Assembly: GCA_947175285.1 (NCBI GenBank)
Contig: CAMWMM010000019.1
Location: 1 to 23,234, forward strand
Length of the DNA: 23,234 bases
Direction of reading: 5' to 3'
DNA from: an uncultured Lachnospiraceae bacterium
Lineage (GTDB): Bacteria; Bacillota_A; Clostridia; Lachnospirales; Lachnospiraceae
How positions within the stretch are numbered: the stretch's first letter is position 1; every line of letters begins with the position of its first letter. Both the position numbers and the translations under genes were made by a program. This document shows positions 1-8,631 of this stretch, piece after piece. Under the pieces are notes generated by a model. The model was not told the DNA's origin. It worked only from the letters and a program-made list of their open reading frames with translations, and ran no database searches.

Positions 1-220
1 CTATAAAATAATACATCTGATAAAAATCATCGCAGCGCTTGATTAATGTAATGTTCTCATCTTCCTCTATGTAAAAAAATTCCGTATTTACTATTTCTTC
101 ATTTATCTGTTTATCCGAAAGAAAATAGTTCGATAATACTCTTTTTGTACATTTCCTTTGGAGTTTCTGAATCTTTTCGGTTAATTCATCCCCTGTCTCT
201 AATAATGTCCAATGCCCCAT
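1..220 (-). CDS. Partial gene after the DltA-like ligase (N-terminal 73 codons)
   Basis: An open frame starts with ATG at 218-220 and runs off the window edge without a stop. The ATG directly follows the TAG stop of the adenylating ligase (221-223). An AGAGGAG ribosome binding site lies 9 bases upstream, inside the end of that gene, so the start is well supported and translation is probably coupled. The visible protein begins MGHWTLLETG and contains the segment EFFYIEEDENITLIKRCDDF. It has no diagnostic motif in the visible part. A strand-rich N-terminal region of this kind behind an adenylation gene would fit a GNAT-type acyltransferase that hands on the activated group, but this is inference from context and general look only. 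Confidence 0.75.
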   Translation of the reverse strand, partial: MGHWTLLETGDELTEKIQKLQRKCTKRVLSNYFLSDKQINEEIVNTEFFYIEEDENITLIKRCDDFYQMYYFI

Positions 221-1744
221 CTACAACATCTCCTCTAGTGCTTTCCTATCAATTTTTCCGTTTGCATTGAATGGCATAACAGATACATTCACTACTTTCC
301 CCGGAAGCATATATTCAGGAATCATTTCAGTCAAATATCCATTAATTGTACTTTTAGAAAGCTCTTTCTCTGACTCAACAAACATTACAATTCTACTTTT
401 CTTAACATCATACAGACAACAGCATCTTGAAATATCATCAAGAGAAGAAGCAGCCGTTTCAATCTCACCTAACTCAATGCGATGTCCCATGTGTTTGATC
501 TGATAATCTTTCCGTCCAAGATACATTAACTCTCCATATTCATTGTAGGCAGCCAAATCACCTGTCCGATATATTTTTTCCTCATATCTGTCATTTAAAG
601 GATTTTGTATAAAAGCTTGTTTCGTCTTTTCTGGATTCCTATAATAACCTATTGCAAGACAAGTTCCTTTGATACACAACTCTCCCGGCACATCTTTCTG
701 TGAAGATGGGATTAGAACATTATTTTCATCAAGAAGCAAAACTTCGGTATTTCTCATCGGATTACCGATTGGCAATGCATCCTCATCATTAAATGTTCTT
801 TCTACCTTGTAATATGTACACGCGTCTGTGATTTCTGTCGGCCCATACAAATTAGCATAGACAGCCTCTGGTAAATATTTCCTCCAGAAATTAAGATGCT
901 TATTAGGCATTACTTCTCCACAAAAAAGAACTCTTTTTAACGTATCTGTAAGATCGACATTTTTTAATGCACGCAGTTGCGCCACAGCAATCAATGCTGA
1001 TGGCACCCAAAATATTGTATTAATATCATTCTCCCTGATATATTCAAGCAACAAGACCGGCTGAGAAAACAATTTTTTAGGAATTATATAAAGCGTCGCT
1101 CCGGAACGAAGTGATGAATAGATATCGAGAATAGAATTATCAAAATAAAACGGTGCCTGATTACCAAAAGAATCATCAGAAGTTATAGCAAATTCTTCTG
1201 TTACCCATTCAATATAGTCAATTACGGAACGATGACATATTCCGACCCCTTTGGGAACTCCTGTTGAGCCAGACGTAAACAGTACATATAAAAGGTCCGT
1301 ATCAATAATCCTTTCCATGATAGACCGAACCATCAGCTCATCGTCCTCTTGAGGTATTATATCATCATAAATGAGGTACTTTCCCTTATACTGGTACTGT
1401 TCAAAACGAAGTCTTAATTCTTTTGTGGTTATCACTACTTTCGGTTGTAGTACCTCCAAAATTTTATCTACCCTTGTGCCTGGCATATCTACATCAATAG
1501 GGGAATAAACATTTCTGCTATAGGCTATTCCTATAAAAGAAACTACTAATTTTGCACTCTTCTCCATATACACAACAACCGGATTCTGCTGTCCCACTCC
1601 CAACTCTATCATAGCTCTTGCGATCGCAATGCTGTTCTTTCTATAATCCTGGTAGGTAATTTTCTGTTCTTCATCAACAAGGGCAGTTTTACTTGGATAT
1701 CTATGCGCTGTTTCATCTAACCATTTTGTTACACTTGCCTGCAT
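221..1744 (-). CDS. DltA-like adenylating ligase (AMP-binding, amino acid activation)
   Basis: A 507-residue stand-alone adenylation enzyme, the usual length of D-alanine-carrier-protein ligases. All core motifs are present: TSGSTGVPKG (about residues 157-166), a FDNS segment near 201 whose Asp corresponds to the amino-group-binding Asp of amino-acid adenylating enzymes, LYGPTE (299-304), RTGDL (393-397), GRKDYQIK (410-417) and NANGKIDRK near the end with the catalytic Lys. It should activate an amino acid or related acid as acyl-AMP and load it on a carrier-protein thiol. No carrier protein is visible in the window. I chose the ATG at 1742-1744, which overlaps the upstream TGA as TGATG and has GGGAGG 8 bases before it; a GTG one codon earlier is possible. 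The substrate need not be D-alanine. Confidence 0.93.
   Translation of the reverse strand: MQASVTKWLDETAHRYPSKTALVDEEQKITYQDYRKNSIAIARAMIELGVGQQNPVVVYMEKSAKLVVSFIGIAYSRNVYSPIDVDMPGTRVDKILEVLQPKVVITTKELRLRFEQYQYKGKYLIYDDIIPQEDDELMVRSIMERIIDTDLLYVLFTSGSTGVPKGVGICHRSVIDYIEWVTEEFAITSDDSFGNQAPFYFDNSILDIYSSLRSGATLYIIPKKLFSQPVLLLEYIRENDINTIFWVPSALIAVAQLRALKNVDLTDTLKRVLFCGEVMPNKHLNFWRKYLPEAVYANLYGPTEITDACTYYKVERTFNDEDALPIGNPMRNTEVLLLDENNVLIPSSQKDVPGELCIKGTCLAIGYYRNPEKTKQAFIQNPLNDRYEEKIYRTGDLAAYNEYGELMYLGRKDYQIKHMGHRIELGEIETAASSLDDISRCCCLYDVKKSRIVMFVESEKELSKSTINGYLTEMIPEYMLPGKVVNVSVMPFNANGKIDRKALEEML
230..236 (-). promoter_or_regulatory. Ribosome binding site of the partial last gene
   Basis: AGAGGAG on the minus strand, 9 bases before the ATG at 218-220. 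It lies inside the end of the adenylating ligase gene and supports the partial frame at 1-220 as a real gene. Confidence 0.65.
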
Positions 1745-3507
1745 CACAAATTCCTCCCTTCCAATTCATTTTCCCTTGTAAATTCTATAACTTTTATCCC
1801 AAAATTGGGTAGAATACGTTTTACATTTTCATGATATTCTTTCAAGACAACACTCTCAGCTTCATCAACCACAAACCGGTATTGAATTCCCAATTGTTTT
1901 GCCACAACCTCTCCCCATATATCACAATCATATTCCATTACATCTTGGTTCGCTTTGCCCTTTCTAATACTTCGGGAAAGATTATTGGGAAATATATATT
2001 TTCCCGCTGGAACAACTATAACCCCTGAAAGTCCCTCCACCCCTGACTCCGCCATCCTAAGCCTGTCATCAAGGCAAAATTGCAATTTAGGATCTTCCGC
2101 TATAAATAAATACAATTTATTGACATACTTCAGTGCTTCCTCAATCCAAATCCGATGGGCTTGAGTAAAAGAATCACAGGTTATTACAAATGCTCCCGTT
2201 TTTACACAATCATCCTCTTTATGTAAGTCATTCTGTTCAAAATAATCCCTAAAATAAATATAGATATCCCAATCAATATAATAATCCTGCTGTCTTTCAG
2301 GCATATCAGGCTGCATAGGGCTATCAAGAAGTTTTGACGCACAAATGTCCTTATAAATCTGCTCTGCCAATTTCTGATTCACTTTATAATTACAATGCCG
2401 AAAACTGTCTAAGATATTATCGATCAATGGAGATATCTCTAGGAATACCTTAGTCAAATTTCCTTGATAAACACATTTATCTATATTATCATCAGGAAGC
2501 CATCTCTGAGGAATCCAAATAACCACAATATCATTCTCTGATAACTCTTCTGTAAACATTCTTGAAAAAAATTTCACTGAATTACATATCCCTTTATTTA
2601 ATACCTTCCAAAATGTATAACCATTATCGCTTAAATACCTCTGCAAATATGATGCAATCGTCTTATCATCTTTACAGTACCCTCCTGCCACTGTACATGC
2701 GCCATACAGAATAACTCTTCTCGTTGCATTGGATGGATTATTAGATGTAATTCTATAACCGTCTTTGCAATTACAAAATCTGCTCTCAAGATCATTATAA
2801 AATACTACCCCTTTTCGAATGCTTGGAACACAGCTTCCAAAATCTGTTCTCATAACATCGACAATTTTCGGATCCTGCTCTGCCTCTCCCAAAAACCGTA
2901 CCCATTCTTCGTCTGAAAGTCCTTTCCAGTATTTTTCACCAGCCCTTTCGCGACGTTTTTTTAGAATTATCTTTCCATTATCCCCTAAATATTCCCTAAT
3001 TGCAGACGAATCTTCATGATATAAAAATACCTTAGCTTTTGTGTGGTTAATAAATCGTATCAGTTTATTTCTTTGCCACTCTGATATGCGATACTTCGCT
3101 TCCATCAAAGAATCCCTTTGCATCCTCCGTGTCTGTCTGCTCTTTTCTTTTCTTATTACTCCAATTAACTCCTTACTATTTGTAACTACAGGCATTTCAT
3201 TGATTGTTTCTATCCGTTCAAAAAAAACCTCTGCTGCTTTGACATCAATCTCTGTTGCCGATGTATAATCTATATTTATTGTCAGTTCATTCTGCCCTCC
3301 CCCTCGAACATAATATCGCTCTAAATCTCCAATAGACAGCACCCCTGCCATCTTACCGTCGCTTAGCAGATACAGCACTTCATCATCATAATTCATAAAA
3401 TGAGTATAGGCCATTTGTGGCAAATCTAAAATATCTGTTATTTCATAAACTGATGTCATATTTTTCATTTCAATAAAAGCATATTTATCTTCAACGTCTT
3501 TATCCAT
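1744..3507 (-). CDS. CBS-like / SGNH-like / citrate-lyase-ligase-like fusion protein
   Basis: A 587-residue protein with three recognisable parts. Residues 45-120 resemble a pair of CBS motifs (LLSDGKMAGVLSIGDLERYY, then MPVVTNSKELIGVIRKE). Residues 263-335 look like an SGNH-fold segment (ILYGACTVAGGY, later NDIVVIWIPQR) with Cys where the nucleophilic Ser would lie. Residues 437-580 resemble the C-terminal nucleotidyltransferase domain of citrate lyase ligase CitC (GAFVITCDSFTQAHR, later YLFIAEDPKLQF and CLDDRLRMAESG). The HxGH-type motif reads TQAH, with Ala for Gly. The start ATG overlaps the end of the TIM-barrel gene, and AGGA lies 9 bases upstream. Its stop overlaps the DltA-like gene, so the two probably act on the same acyl donor. 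The reaction is unknown; adenylation or acyl transfer to a carrier is a guess. Confidence 0.85.
   Translation of the reverse strand: MDKDVEDKYAFIEMKNMTSVYEITDILDLPQMAYTHFMNYDDEVLYLLSDGKMAGVLSIGDLERYYVRGGGQNELTINIDYTSATEIDVKAAEVFFERIETINEMPVVTNSKELIGVIRKEKSRQTRRMQRDSLMEAKYRISEWQRNKLIRFINHTKAKVFLYHEDSSAIREYLGDNGKIILKKRRERAGEKYWKGLSDEEWVRFLGEAEQDPKIVDVMRTDFGSCVPSIRKGVVFYNDLESRFCNCKDGYRITSNNPSNATRRVILYGACTVAGGYCKDDKTIASYLQRYLSDNGYTFWKVLNKGICNSVKFFSRMFTEELSENDIVVIWIPQRWLPDDNIDKCVYQGNLTKVFLEISPLIDNILDSFRHCNYKVNQKLAEQIYKDICASKLLDSPMQPDMPERQQDYYIDWDIYIYFRDYFEQNDLHKEDDCVKTGAFVITCDSFTQAHRIWIEEALKYVNKLYLFIAEDPKLQFCLDDRLRMAESGVEGLSGVIVVPAGKYIFPNNLSRSIRKGKANQDVMEYDCDIWGEVVAKQLGIQYRFVVDEAESVVLKEYHENVKRILPNFGIKVIEFTRENELEGRNL
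1753..1758 (-). promoter_or_regulatory. Ribosome binding site of the DltA-like gene
   Basis: GGGAGG on the minus strand, 8 bases before the ATG at 1742-1744. It supports this ATG over the GTG one codon upstream, in a TGATG overlap with the preceding stop. Confidence 0.65.
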
Positions 3508-4738
3508 TTCGTTCTTTCCTATCCTTTCTGCTCATTTCAAAATATAAATACTCATCACTAAAAGTCTCAATATTTCTAATTCCCATCTCCCGCAACTGTC
3601 GGGCAATTTCCTCATAGAACGTGTTGCAGATAATCACTGCGCATTCTTCCGTTAATTCCTTCAACGTATTTGGAGACTTTACTTCCAAACCATACATTCT
3701 TTTTCCCCATAATTGCGGATTGTTGTCACAGATAAAAAGTGGTGGATACTGCTCATTGTAACATAACATATATTTTTCGCACATCCTGCCCGCGCCAAAC
3801 AGAACCCTCTGAGAATGCCTCTTGATTCTCTTTTCCAGTTCAACCTGCCACCCTATATAGTCAGCTACAGACCGCATGAGCGGATACAGATACGGACTTA
3901 ATAAATGCGAAAGATTCCGCATTGTACTGCCCGCATCCAGAATCAATATACCATCAAAATCTATTTTTCTAAGACCATTGATTATTCCTGTCCAGTCCGT
4001 GCCATCCCCCTTTCTGCCCATAAAAGGCAGTCCGCTCATCTCGTGGAAAAAATCGCACTCCCTGACCAGCACAGCCTTTAACCTGTCTCCCAGCTCAACT
4101 GCCATTACTCCTACATCCTGCCCACAAAGGGTTCCTGCACAGGTGTCAAGACAAAATCCGAAAACTTCATCTCCAAATTCCTTATTCAGAGTATCTATCC
4201 ATTCCGATGCCTCAAAAGGACTTGAACAGACACCCCTGACATAACGCTCTTTTTTGTAACTGCATTGATTTTCCAGAAGGATACAGATGTTGTTTTCCTG
4301 TGCTATTTTGCCCAATTCCCTATAATAACGACGATTTTCCTGCCACATATCCTGCTTTGCGATTCCTGAAAATAATGGCTGGATCACAATATTTTTAGCT
4401 CCAGCCTTCCTGCAGACTTCAATACTGTCCTTTCCGATCTGAAGCATAAGAGCATTCAAATCCGTCCTTTTCGTATCCCATTTTAAGTGCGGTGTACGGA
4501 CAATATTCATGGTTAAAGGACTCTTCATACATTTCTTCAAAAAACCGACGAGCACTGTCTTTGTCTTCTGTTTGTCATATTTCGTTTCTCTCATCCCATA
4601 AGTTTCCAAAGCATCAGAAGAATAGGCTTTTCCTAAATCAAGCATAATACCCTTAAATCCCACATTCAAAAGTCCATTGATACACTCCTGAGGTTTTGCT
4701 AACCCCGAAAAACTATTTGTAGAAAGACATATCTCCAT
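3500..4738 (-). CDS. TIM-barrel sugar isomerase/epimerase-like protein with C-terminal Rossmann module
   Basis: A 412-residue protein. Residues 1-285 follow the xylose-isomerase-like / AP-endonuclease-2 barrel pattern: an opening strand MEICLSTNSF, then NIVIQPLF, CILLENQC, FGFCLDTCAG, the loop GRKGDGTDW and ILILDAGS. The first metal-ligand positions (E in LLENQ, D in CLDTC) are present. The His usually found in the next strand is not evident (AVLVREC), and the last acidic residue is Asp rather than Glu. Residues 303-400 form a module with VLFGAGRMCEKYM, then FICDNNPQLWG. It may isomerise or epimerise a sugar or polyol precursor. A GAGGGGGGG ribosome binding site lies 7 bases before the ATG. 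It follows the fusion gene after 39 bases and its TAA overlaps the next gene. Confidence 0.85.
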   Translation of the reverse strand: MEICLSTNSFSGLAKPQECINGLLNVGFKGIMLDLGKAYSSDALETYGMRETKYDKQKTKTVLVGFLKKCMKSPLTMNIVRTPHLKWDTKRTDLNALMLQIGKDSIEVCRKAGAKNIVIQPLFSGIAKQDMWQENRRYYRELGKIAQENNICILLENQCSYKKERYVRGVCSSPFEASEWIDTLNKEFGDEVFGFCLDTCAGTLCGQDVGVMAVELGDRLKAVLVRECDFFHEMSGLPFMGRKGDGTDWTGIINGLRKIDFDGILILDAGSTMRNLSHLLSPYLYPLMRSVADYIGWQVELEKRIKRHSQRVLFGAGRMCEKYMLCYNEQYPPLFICDNNPQLWGKRMYGLEVKSPNTLKELTEECAVIICNTFYEEIARQLREMGIRNIETFSDEYLYFEMSRKDRKERNG

Positions 4739-4777
4739 GATAATTCCCCCCCTCTGTCAGACAAACATGTTCATTTA

Positions 4778-7201
4778 TTATATTAGCTTTCTACTGATCA
4801 ACTCTTTAATCCGTGTAGAACTTGTAGACTGCGTATAAGGAAAGAATATCAAATCCGAGCCATGTTTCCGCAGATACTCCTTCTTTGCAAGCCACCCTTC
4901 GGAATCGGCATAATCACTGCCCGAAAACTGTACATCAAACTGATATCTGCGGTACGCCTCATCGGTATCATAATATTCAAACGGTATCTCTACAGCTTCA
5001 TCCACATACTTGCAGGAACGTACAAGCTCTATCCTCTCTGAGAAAGGAACAAACGGTGTTGAACGTTTCTTCTGGATTACCCCTTCATCTGTTACCACTC
5101 CGACAATTAAATAATTGCACTGTTCCTTTGCACGCTTTAATAAATTCAAATGTCCAATATGGAAAAGGTCAAATACACCGGCTACATAGCCCACATTATA
5201 TTTTTTCTTTTCTGATACTCCATCATTTCCTATTTTCGGAAACACCGGCTTAGGTCTTACGTAAGTAAGATTGGGATCATAAATGCTAAAGTTGTTGATC
5301 CCCATCCCCAGTAACTGTTCCATAACAGCCATATTATTTTTGATACAAATGATAACTTTATATGTACCATTCTCCTGATTCTTTAAAATCTCAGGTGAGT
5401 AGATGGGTATTCCGTCCAAATCCGTATTCCATTTATCCCTGTCATTATCTACCAATCCTGCAATATCACAGTCTTTGCCAAACTGGGAAAGAAACAGCTC
5501 GGCAAATTTCCCCGAGCCAAACAGATATATCTTCCGTCCACTTGTCCCTCTGAAAATATCCCTGAATATCACATCATATTCGTTAGCCGAATAATTGATC
5601 CTCTGCCTGTTGGAATTGATTACTTCAATGTTTTTCCGTGCCGTTTTATAGTGTTCCCTAAGAATACGGTCGTTTCGAAGAATTGCCAAAAATCTCCCCG
5701 AAAATTTGTCAAATAGTTTTTTGCAACACAGAATATTATAACGCTCCCTTACTTCTTCTCTGGGAAGAATATCATTCAAATGCCAATTCCCCAGATAGAC
5801 CGTATCGATTGTTCTTGACATAATCACCTTTGCCGGAAGGTTATCCACATATATTTCCTGATCATAGAAAATATATTCCCCTTCTTCATAAAAAGAGTTT
5901 AACGGAATCAGATCAATATATCCTCTTTTCAAAATAACACCAATACTGTCCTTGGCATCCGGCATTGTGAGTACAAAGTTTTTCCATTGGTTTTTTAGGG
6001 GATCCGTCTCCGCCATATTTTCCCATCCGGGTTCAAACCTGTCCCAGTCAATTTCATCATATGGAACATGATCCGATGAATGCTGAATTAATTCCCATAA
6101 TCTGTCCAGTTCATCCAGAAATCTGCCTTTATCCTTAGACAGTGTATCCCGCAGGTATTCCAGTGCCGACTGCGCACGGACGTATGGCATGATGCAGGCA
6201 TCATTCCTTAACTCCATTTTAACCATATTAATTCCATGCGCTTCAAGATCCGCCGTATTATCCATAAGGCTTTTCAGCTTGGAATTTCCTTCCGCATACG
6301 CTGCCTTTTTCTCCACATAACCATCTTTGCGGATGACTGTGAACATTGCATTTTTCCTGCCTCTGTTCATGGACATCGTTACCTGGTTTACATTTGACAC
6401 TTCCCCGTCTATAACAGCCTCAATCCAAAACGCATTTGCCATAGGGTGGAACATACCGTTTTTCAATAGCTGATCATACAACATTTCCTCGTCGAGAAAT
6501 ACTGTTTCTGCAAAATTATACTGTGGGAAAATTCTGATATCCAATTGCTCATTTGGAGTATAGTCATCCGCCAGAAGAACCTGAGGACACTCCAGTCCTG
6601 AAAGCACTGAAAAGAACCTTGTTTTTAAAAAACCTGCCCTCCTAAGCATCTCCTGAATTTCAGCTTTCGCATAGCTGCGTCCTGTTGCATGATCATATTT
6701 TGCCAGCTTTGCCCTCATGTAATTCTCGATTCCATCAAAATTACGCCCTGTGTATTTATCCCTGTCACCACAGAAATACCGGATTCCCAGCCGATTATCA
6801 AGTCCCATAAAAAGCCTGCCATCTGTCTTTAACACATGGCGCACATCTGTCAGGAACCCCGCTCCTGCATTCATATCCTCTGTCTGTTCCAATACGTAAG
6901 ATAATATCACATAATCATACTGCGGTACATTACTGTCAGCGATGCCCCGAATCTCTTCTGCTTTCAATAAATCAACTGACATCCCACTTTCTTTCACCGC
7001 TTCATAAAGTATCTGGTCTGTCCGTGTATTTCCAGTAATATACAGCGCTTTCCGTTTCGGGTCAAATGAATACCATTTAATCAGTCCCTTGGGCAGTTCT
7101 GCAATAATTTCCTCTGCTGTTATCCCGTCAGGTTTCAGTCTGCTCAAGTCCATTCTGCCTACATTGGCACTGCTTTTGTTTATATCTCTGTTACTGTTCA
7201 T
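4778..7201 (-). CDS. Methyltransferase / kinase-like / Rossmann module / cytidylyltransferase fusion
   Basis: An 807-residue four-part protein. About 40-205 is a SAM-dependent methyltransferase of the type with a long conserved stretch after the fourth strand (YDYVILSYVLEQTED, then GLDNRLGIRYFCG and FDGIENY). About 275-490 is kinase-like, with YIDLIPLNSF and FYDQEI as the catalytic-loop and metal-binding equivalents, as in methyltransferase-kinase proteins such as WbdD. About 557-650 is a Rossmann module (KIYLFGSGKFAELF, then VDND). Residues 668-807 are a TagD/ECT-type cytidylyltransferase (GVFDLFHIGH, RSTPFVPFSER, QSTSSTRIKEL). It should make a CDP-activated alcohol, for example CDP-glycerol. 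The methyl and phosphate acceptors are unknown. I chose the ATG at 7199-7201, just behind the upstream TGA with GAGG 7 bases before it; an upstream ATG at 7228 would add nine residues overlapping the previous gene. Confidence 0.9.
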   Translation of the reverse strand: MNSNRDINKSSANVGRMDLSRLKPDGITAEEIIAELPKGLIKWYSFDPKRKALYITGNTRTDQILYEAVKESGMSVDLLKAEEIRGIADSNVPQYDYVILSYVLEQTEDMNAGAGFLTDVRHVLKTDGRLFMGLDNRLGIRYFCGDRDKYTGRNFDGIENYMRAKLAKYDHATGRSYAKAEIQEMLRRAGFLKTRFFSVLSGLECPQVLLADDYTPNEQLDIRIFPQYNFAETVFLDEEMLYDQLLKNGMFHPMANAFWIEAVIDGEVSNVNQVTMSMNRGRKNAMFTVIRKDGYVEKKAAYAEGNSKLKSLMDNTADLEAHGINMVKMELRNDACIMPYVRAQSALEYLRDTLSKDKGRFLDELDRLWELIQHSSDHVPYDEIDWDRFEPGWENMAETDPLKNQWKNFVLTMPDAKDSIGVILKRGYIDLIPLNSFYEEGEYIFYDQEIYVDNLPAKVIMSRTIDTVYLGNWHLNDILPREEVRERYNILCCKKLFDKFSGRFLAILRNDRILREHYKTARKNIEVINSNRQRINYSANEYDVIFRDIFRGTSGRKIYLFGSGKFAELFLSQFGKDCDIAGLVDNDRDKWNTDLDGIPIYSPEILKNQENGTYKVIICIKNNMAVMEQLLGMGINNFSIYDPNLTYVRPKPVFPKIGNDGVSEKKKYNVGYVAGVFDLFHIGHLNLLKRAKEQCNYLIVGVVTDEGVIQKKRSTPFVPFSERIELVRSCKYVDEAVEIPFEYYDTDEAYRRYQFDVQFSGSDYADSEGWLAKKEYLRKHGSDLIFFPYTQSTSSTRIKELISRKLI

Positions 7202-7203
7202 AT

Positions 7204-8595
7204 TCACGCCTCGTCCTCCGAATGACACATGGTGTCATCCATCAATAAAAAGTCTATAAACTTACTCCCAATCCGAGCCTTTTCTTGGCATATACATATT
7301 TTTTCTTCCGTGATCCCCATACCCCGTAACTGCTCCTGCAATTCCTGTATATGCCTCTTATTGGCAATCACAAAATATGCGTCCGGATATCCTGCGACTG
7401 CCTCCTTTACGCTTATAACCTTCCTGTTTACCACACTCGTGCCCTGCACGGCCAAGGAATTATCACAGACGGCACATACCTTTCCCGTGCCCAGTCTATC
7501 CTCCAGTTCCAGCAATGAAACTGCCTGCTCCCCCGCGCATACAATAACCATGCGGGAAACCTTCTTAAAGATTCTTAATATTTCCCTTGCATTGTTCCTT
7601 CTTTTCTCATCTCTCTCATTCTTTATCCGCACATCGCTCCAGTCGCCTTTCCATAAGGCAAGCATTTTGTCTTTTTCCGGAATGACAAAGGAAACCAACG
7701 TCTCATCAAAATCAAGAATTTCATCTTTCACCAAATTTTCCAGGAACTTTTGTCTGCTGTCAGAATACAACCTGTTATAATTCCATAAATAGGAATGGAA
7801 TTTCATCGCCATATAAAAGCTGCGGCTGACCTCATCTGTGAGTTTCCTTGCCTGCATCTGCTCCCAGATCCACTGATATTCTTTAATAATTGTACTGTGT
7901 TTTTCCTGGGAACTGACTGAAGAACCAACATTGTCCTGTCGATAATAATAAAATGCATCTTCCAAAAACATAATCCGCTCTGCTTCCATTGAACAGAGCA
8001 ACGCAAATCCCGTATCCTGATACGATGCACCAAGTGTTTCATGAAGCCGTATCCATTTATTTGCAATGAACTCCCTCCTGTATATCCCTGACCAGATATT
8101 GCCATGATCGCCATACACAAGAGCCTGAGGAGTGTCTTTCAGTAAGATAACACTGCCATAGGAAACCTTGTTTCCCCAAGCGCTCCGTTCCCACTTCTGG
8201 TAATGCCGTTTTCCCATATAATCCATGAACTTATAAAAATTAGACTTTACAAAATCAAGATGGTTTTCCCTCGCTGCATTGTATAGCTTTTCAAACATGT
8301 CCTCCCAAATATAATCATCCGGCTCAACAATCCCGATATACATACCCTCAGCAGCATCAATTCCCATATTCACCTGATAGCCATAACTTTTCCTGTCCGA
8401 CTCCAACAGCCTTATTCTGATATCAGTCTCTGAATACTCCCTGACTATATTAGGCGTTCCATCCGTAGAGCCGGCATCCACACACCATATTTCTATCTCC
8501 TGTAAGGTCTGTCTGATGACACTGTCAAGACACTCCTTAATATGAGACGCTGCATTTAGCATCGGGATAATAACTGATACTTTTATTATCTGCAT
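7204..8595 (-). CDS. GT2 glycosyltransferase with C-terminal Rossmann-like module
   Basis: A 463-residue protein. The N-terminal 240 residues form a GT-A fold family 2 glycosyltransferase: SVIIPMLNAASHIKECL, the nucleotide-binding Asp in CVDAGSTDGT, and the metal-binding EPDD at 91-94. It should transfer a sugar from a nucleotide donor to a lipid- or glycan-linked acceptor on the inner face of the membrane. A helical linker leads to a C-terminal module (about 345-440) with VIVCAGEQAVSLLE, VCAVCDNSLAVQG, a VISVKEA segment and YFVIANKRH. Its glycine loop is degenerate (CAGEQAVS), which argues for a structural role rather than ordinary dinucleotide binding. AAGGA lies 8 bases before the ATG. The gene starts 36 bases after the previous gene and ends two bases before the next start. 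Confidence 0.9.
   Translation of the reverse strand: MQIIKVSVIIPMLNAASHIKECLDSVIRQTLQEIEIWCVDAGSTDGTPNIVREYSETDIRIRLLESDRKSYGYQVNMGIDAAEGMYIGIVEPDDYIWEDMFEKLYNAARENHLDFVKSNFYKFMDYMGKRHYQKWERSAWGNKVSYGSVILLKDTPQALVYGDHGNIWSGIYRREFIANKWIRLHETLGASYQDTGFALLCSMEAERIMFLEDAFYYYRQDNVGSSVSSQEKHSTIIKEYQWIWEQMQARKLTDEVSRSFYMAMKFHSYLWNYNRLYSDSRQKFLENLVKDEILDFDETLVSFVIPEKDKMLALWKGDWSDVRIKNERDEKRRNNAREILRIFKKVSRMVIVCAGEQAVSLLELEDRLGTGKVCAVCDNSLAVQGTSVVNRKVISVKEAVAGYPDAYFVIANKRHIQELQEQLRGMGITEEKICICQEKARIGSKFIDFLLMDDTMCHSEDEA
7209..7212 (-). promoter_or_regulatory. Ribosome binding site of the four-domain fusion gene
   Basis: GAGG on the minus strand, 7 bases before the ATG at 7199-7201. A GGAGG a little further upstream (7215-7219) is 13 bases away. 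Both lie in the last codons of the preceding glycosyltransferase gene. Confidence 0.55.
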
Positions 8596-8631
8596 TTTTA
8601 ATTTCCTTTACTTCCCTTTCCTATCACCGTA

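Noticed and set aside
3876..4244. Plus-strand open frame of 122 codons, and a similar one at 4885-5253
   Set aside because: Both are antisense shadows of well-supported minus-strand genes (TIM barrel and cytidylyltransferase domain) with low-complexity translations.
7229..7780. Long plus-strand open frame (183 codons)
   Set aside because: It lies entirely antisense to the 3' part of a GT2 gene with clear motifs. Its translation is Ser/Leu/Phe-rich without a family pattern and there is no ribosome binding site context.
7803..8120. Second minus-strand frame of 105 codons inside the GT2 gene
   Set aside because: It is an alternative frame within the coding sequence of a clear glycosyltransferase and has no domain of its own. 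The same applies to 10333-10620 inside the TagF-like gene.
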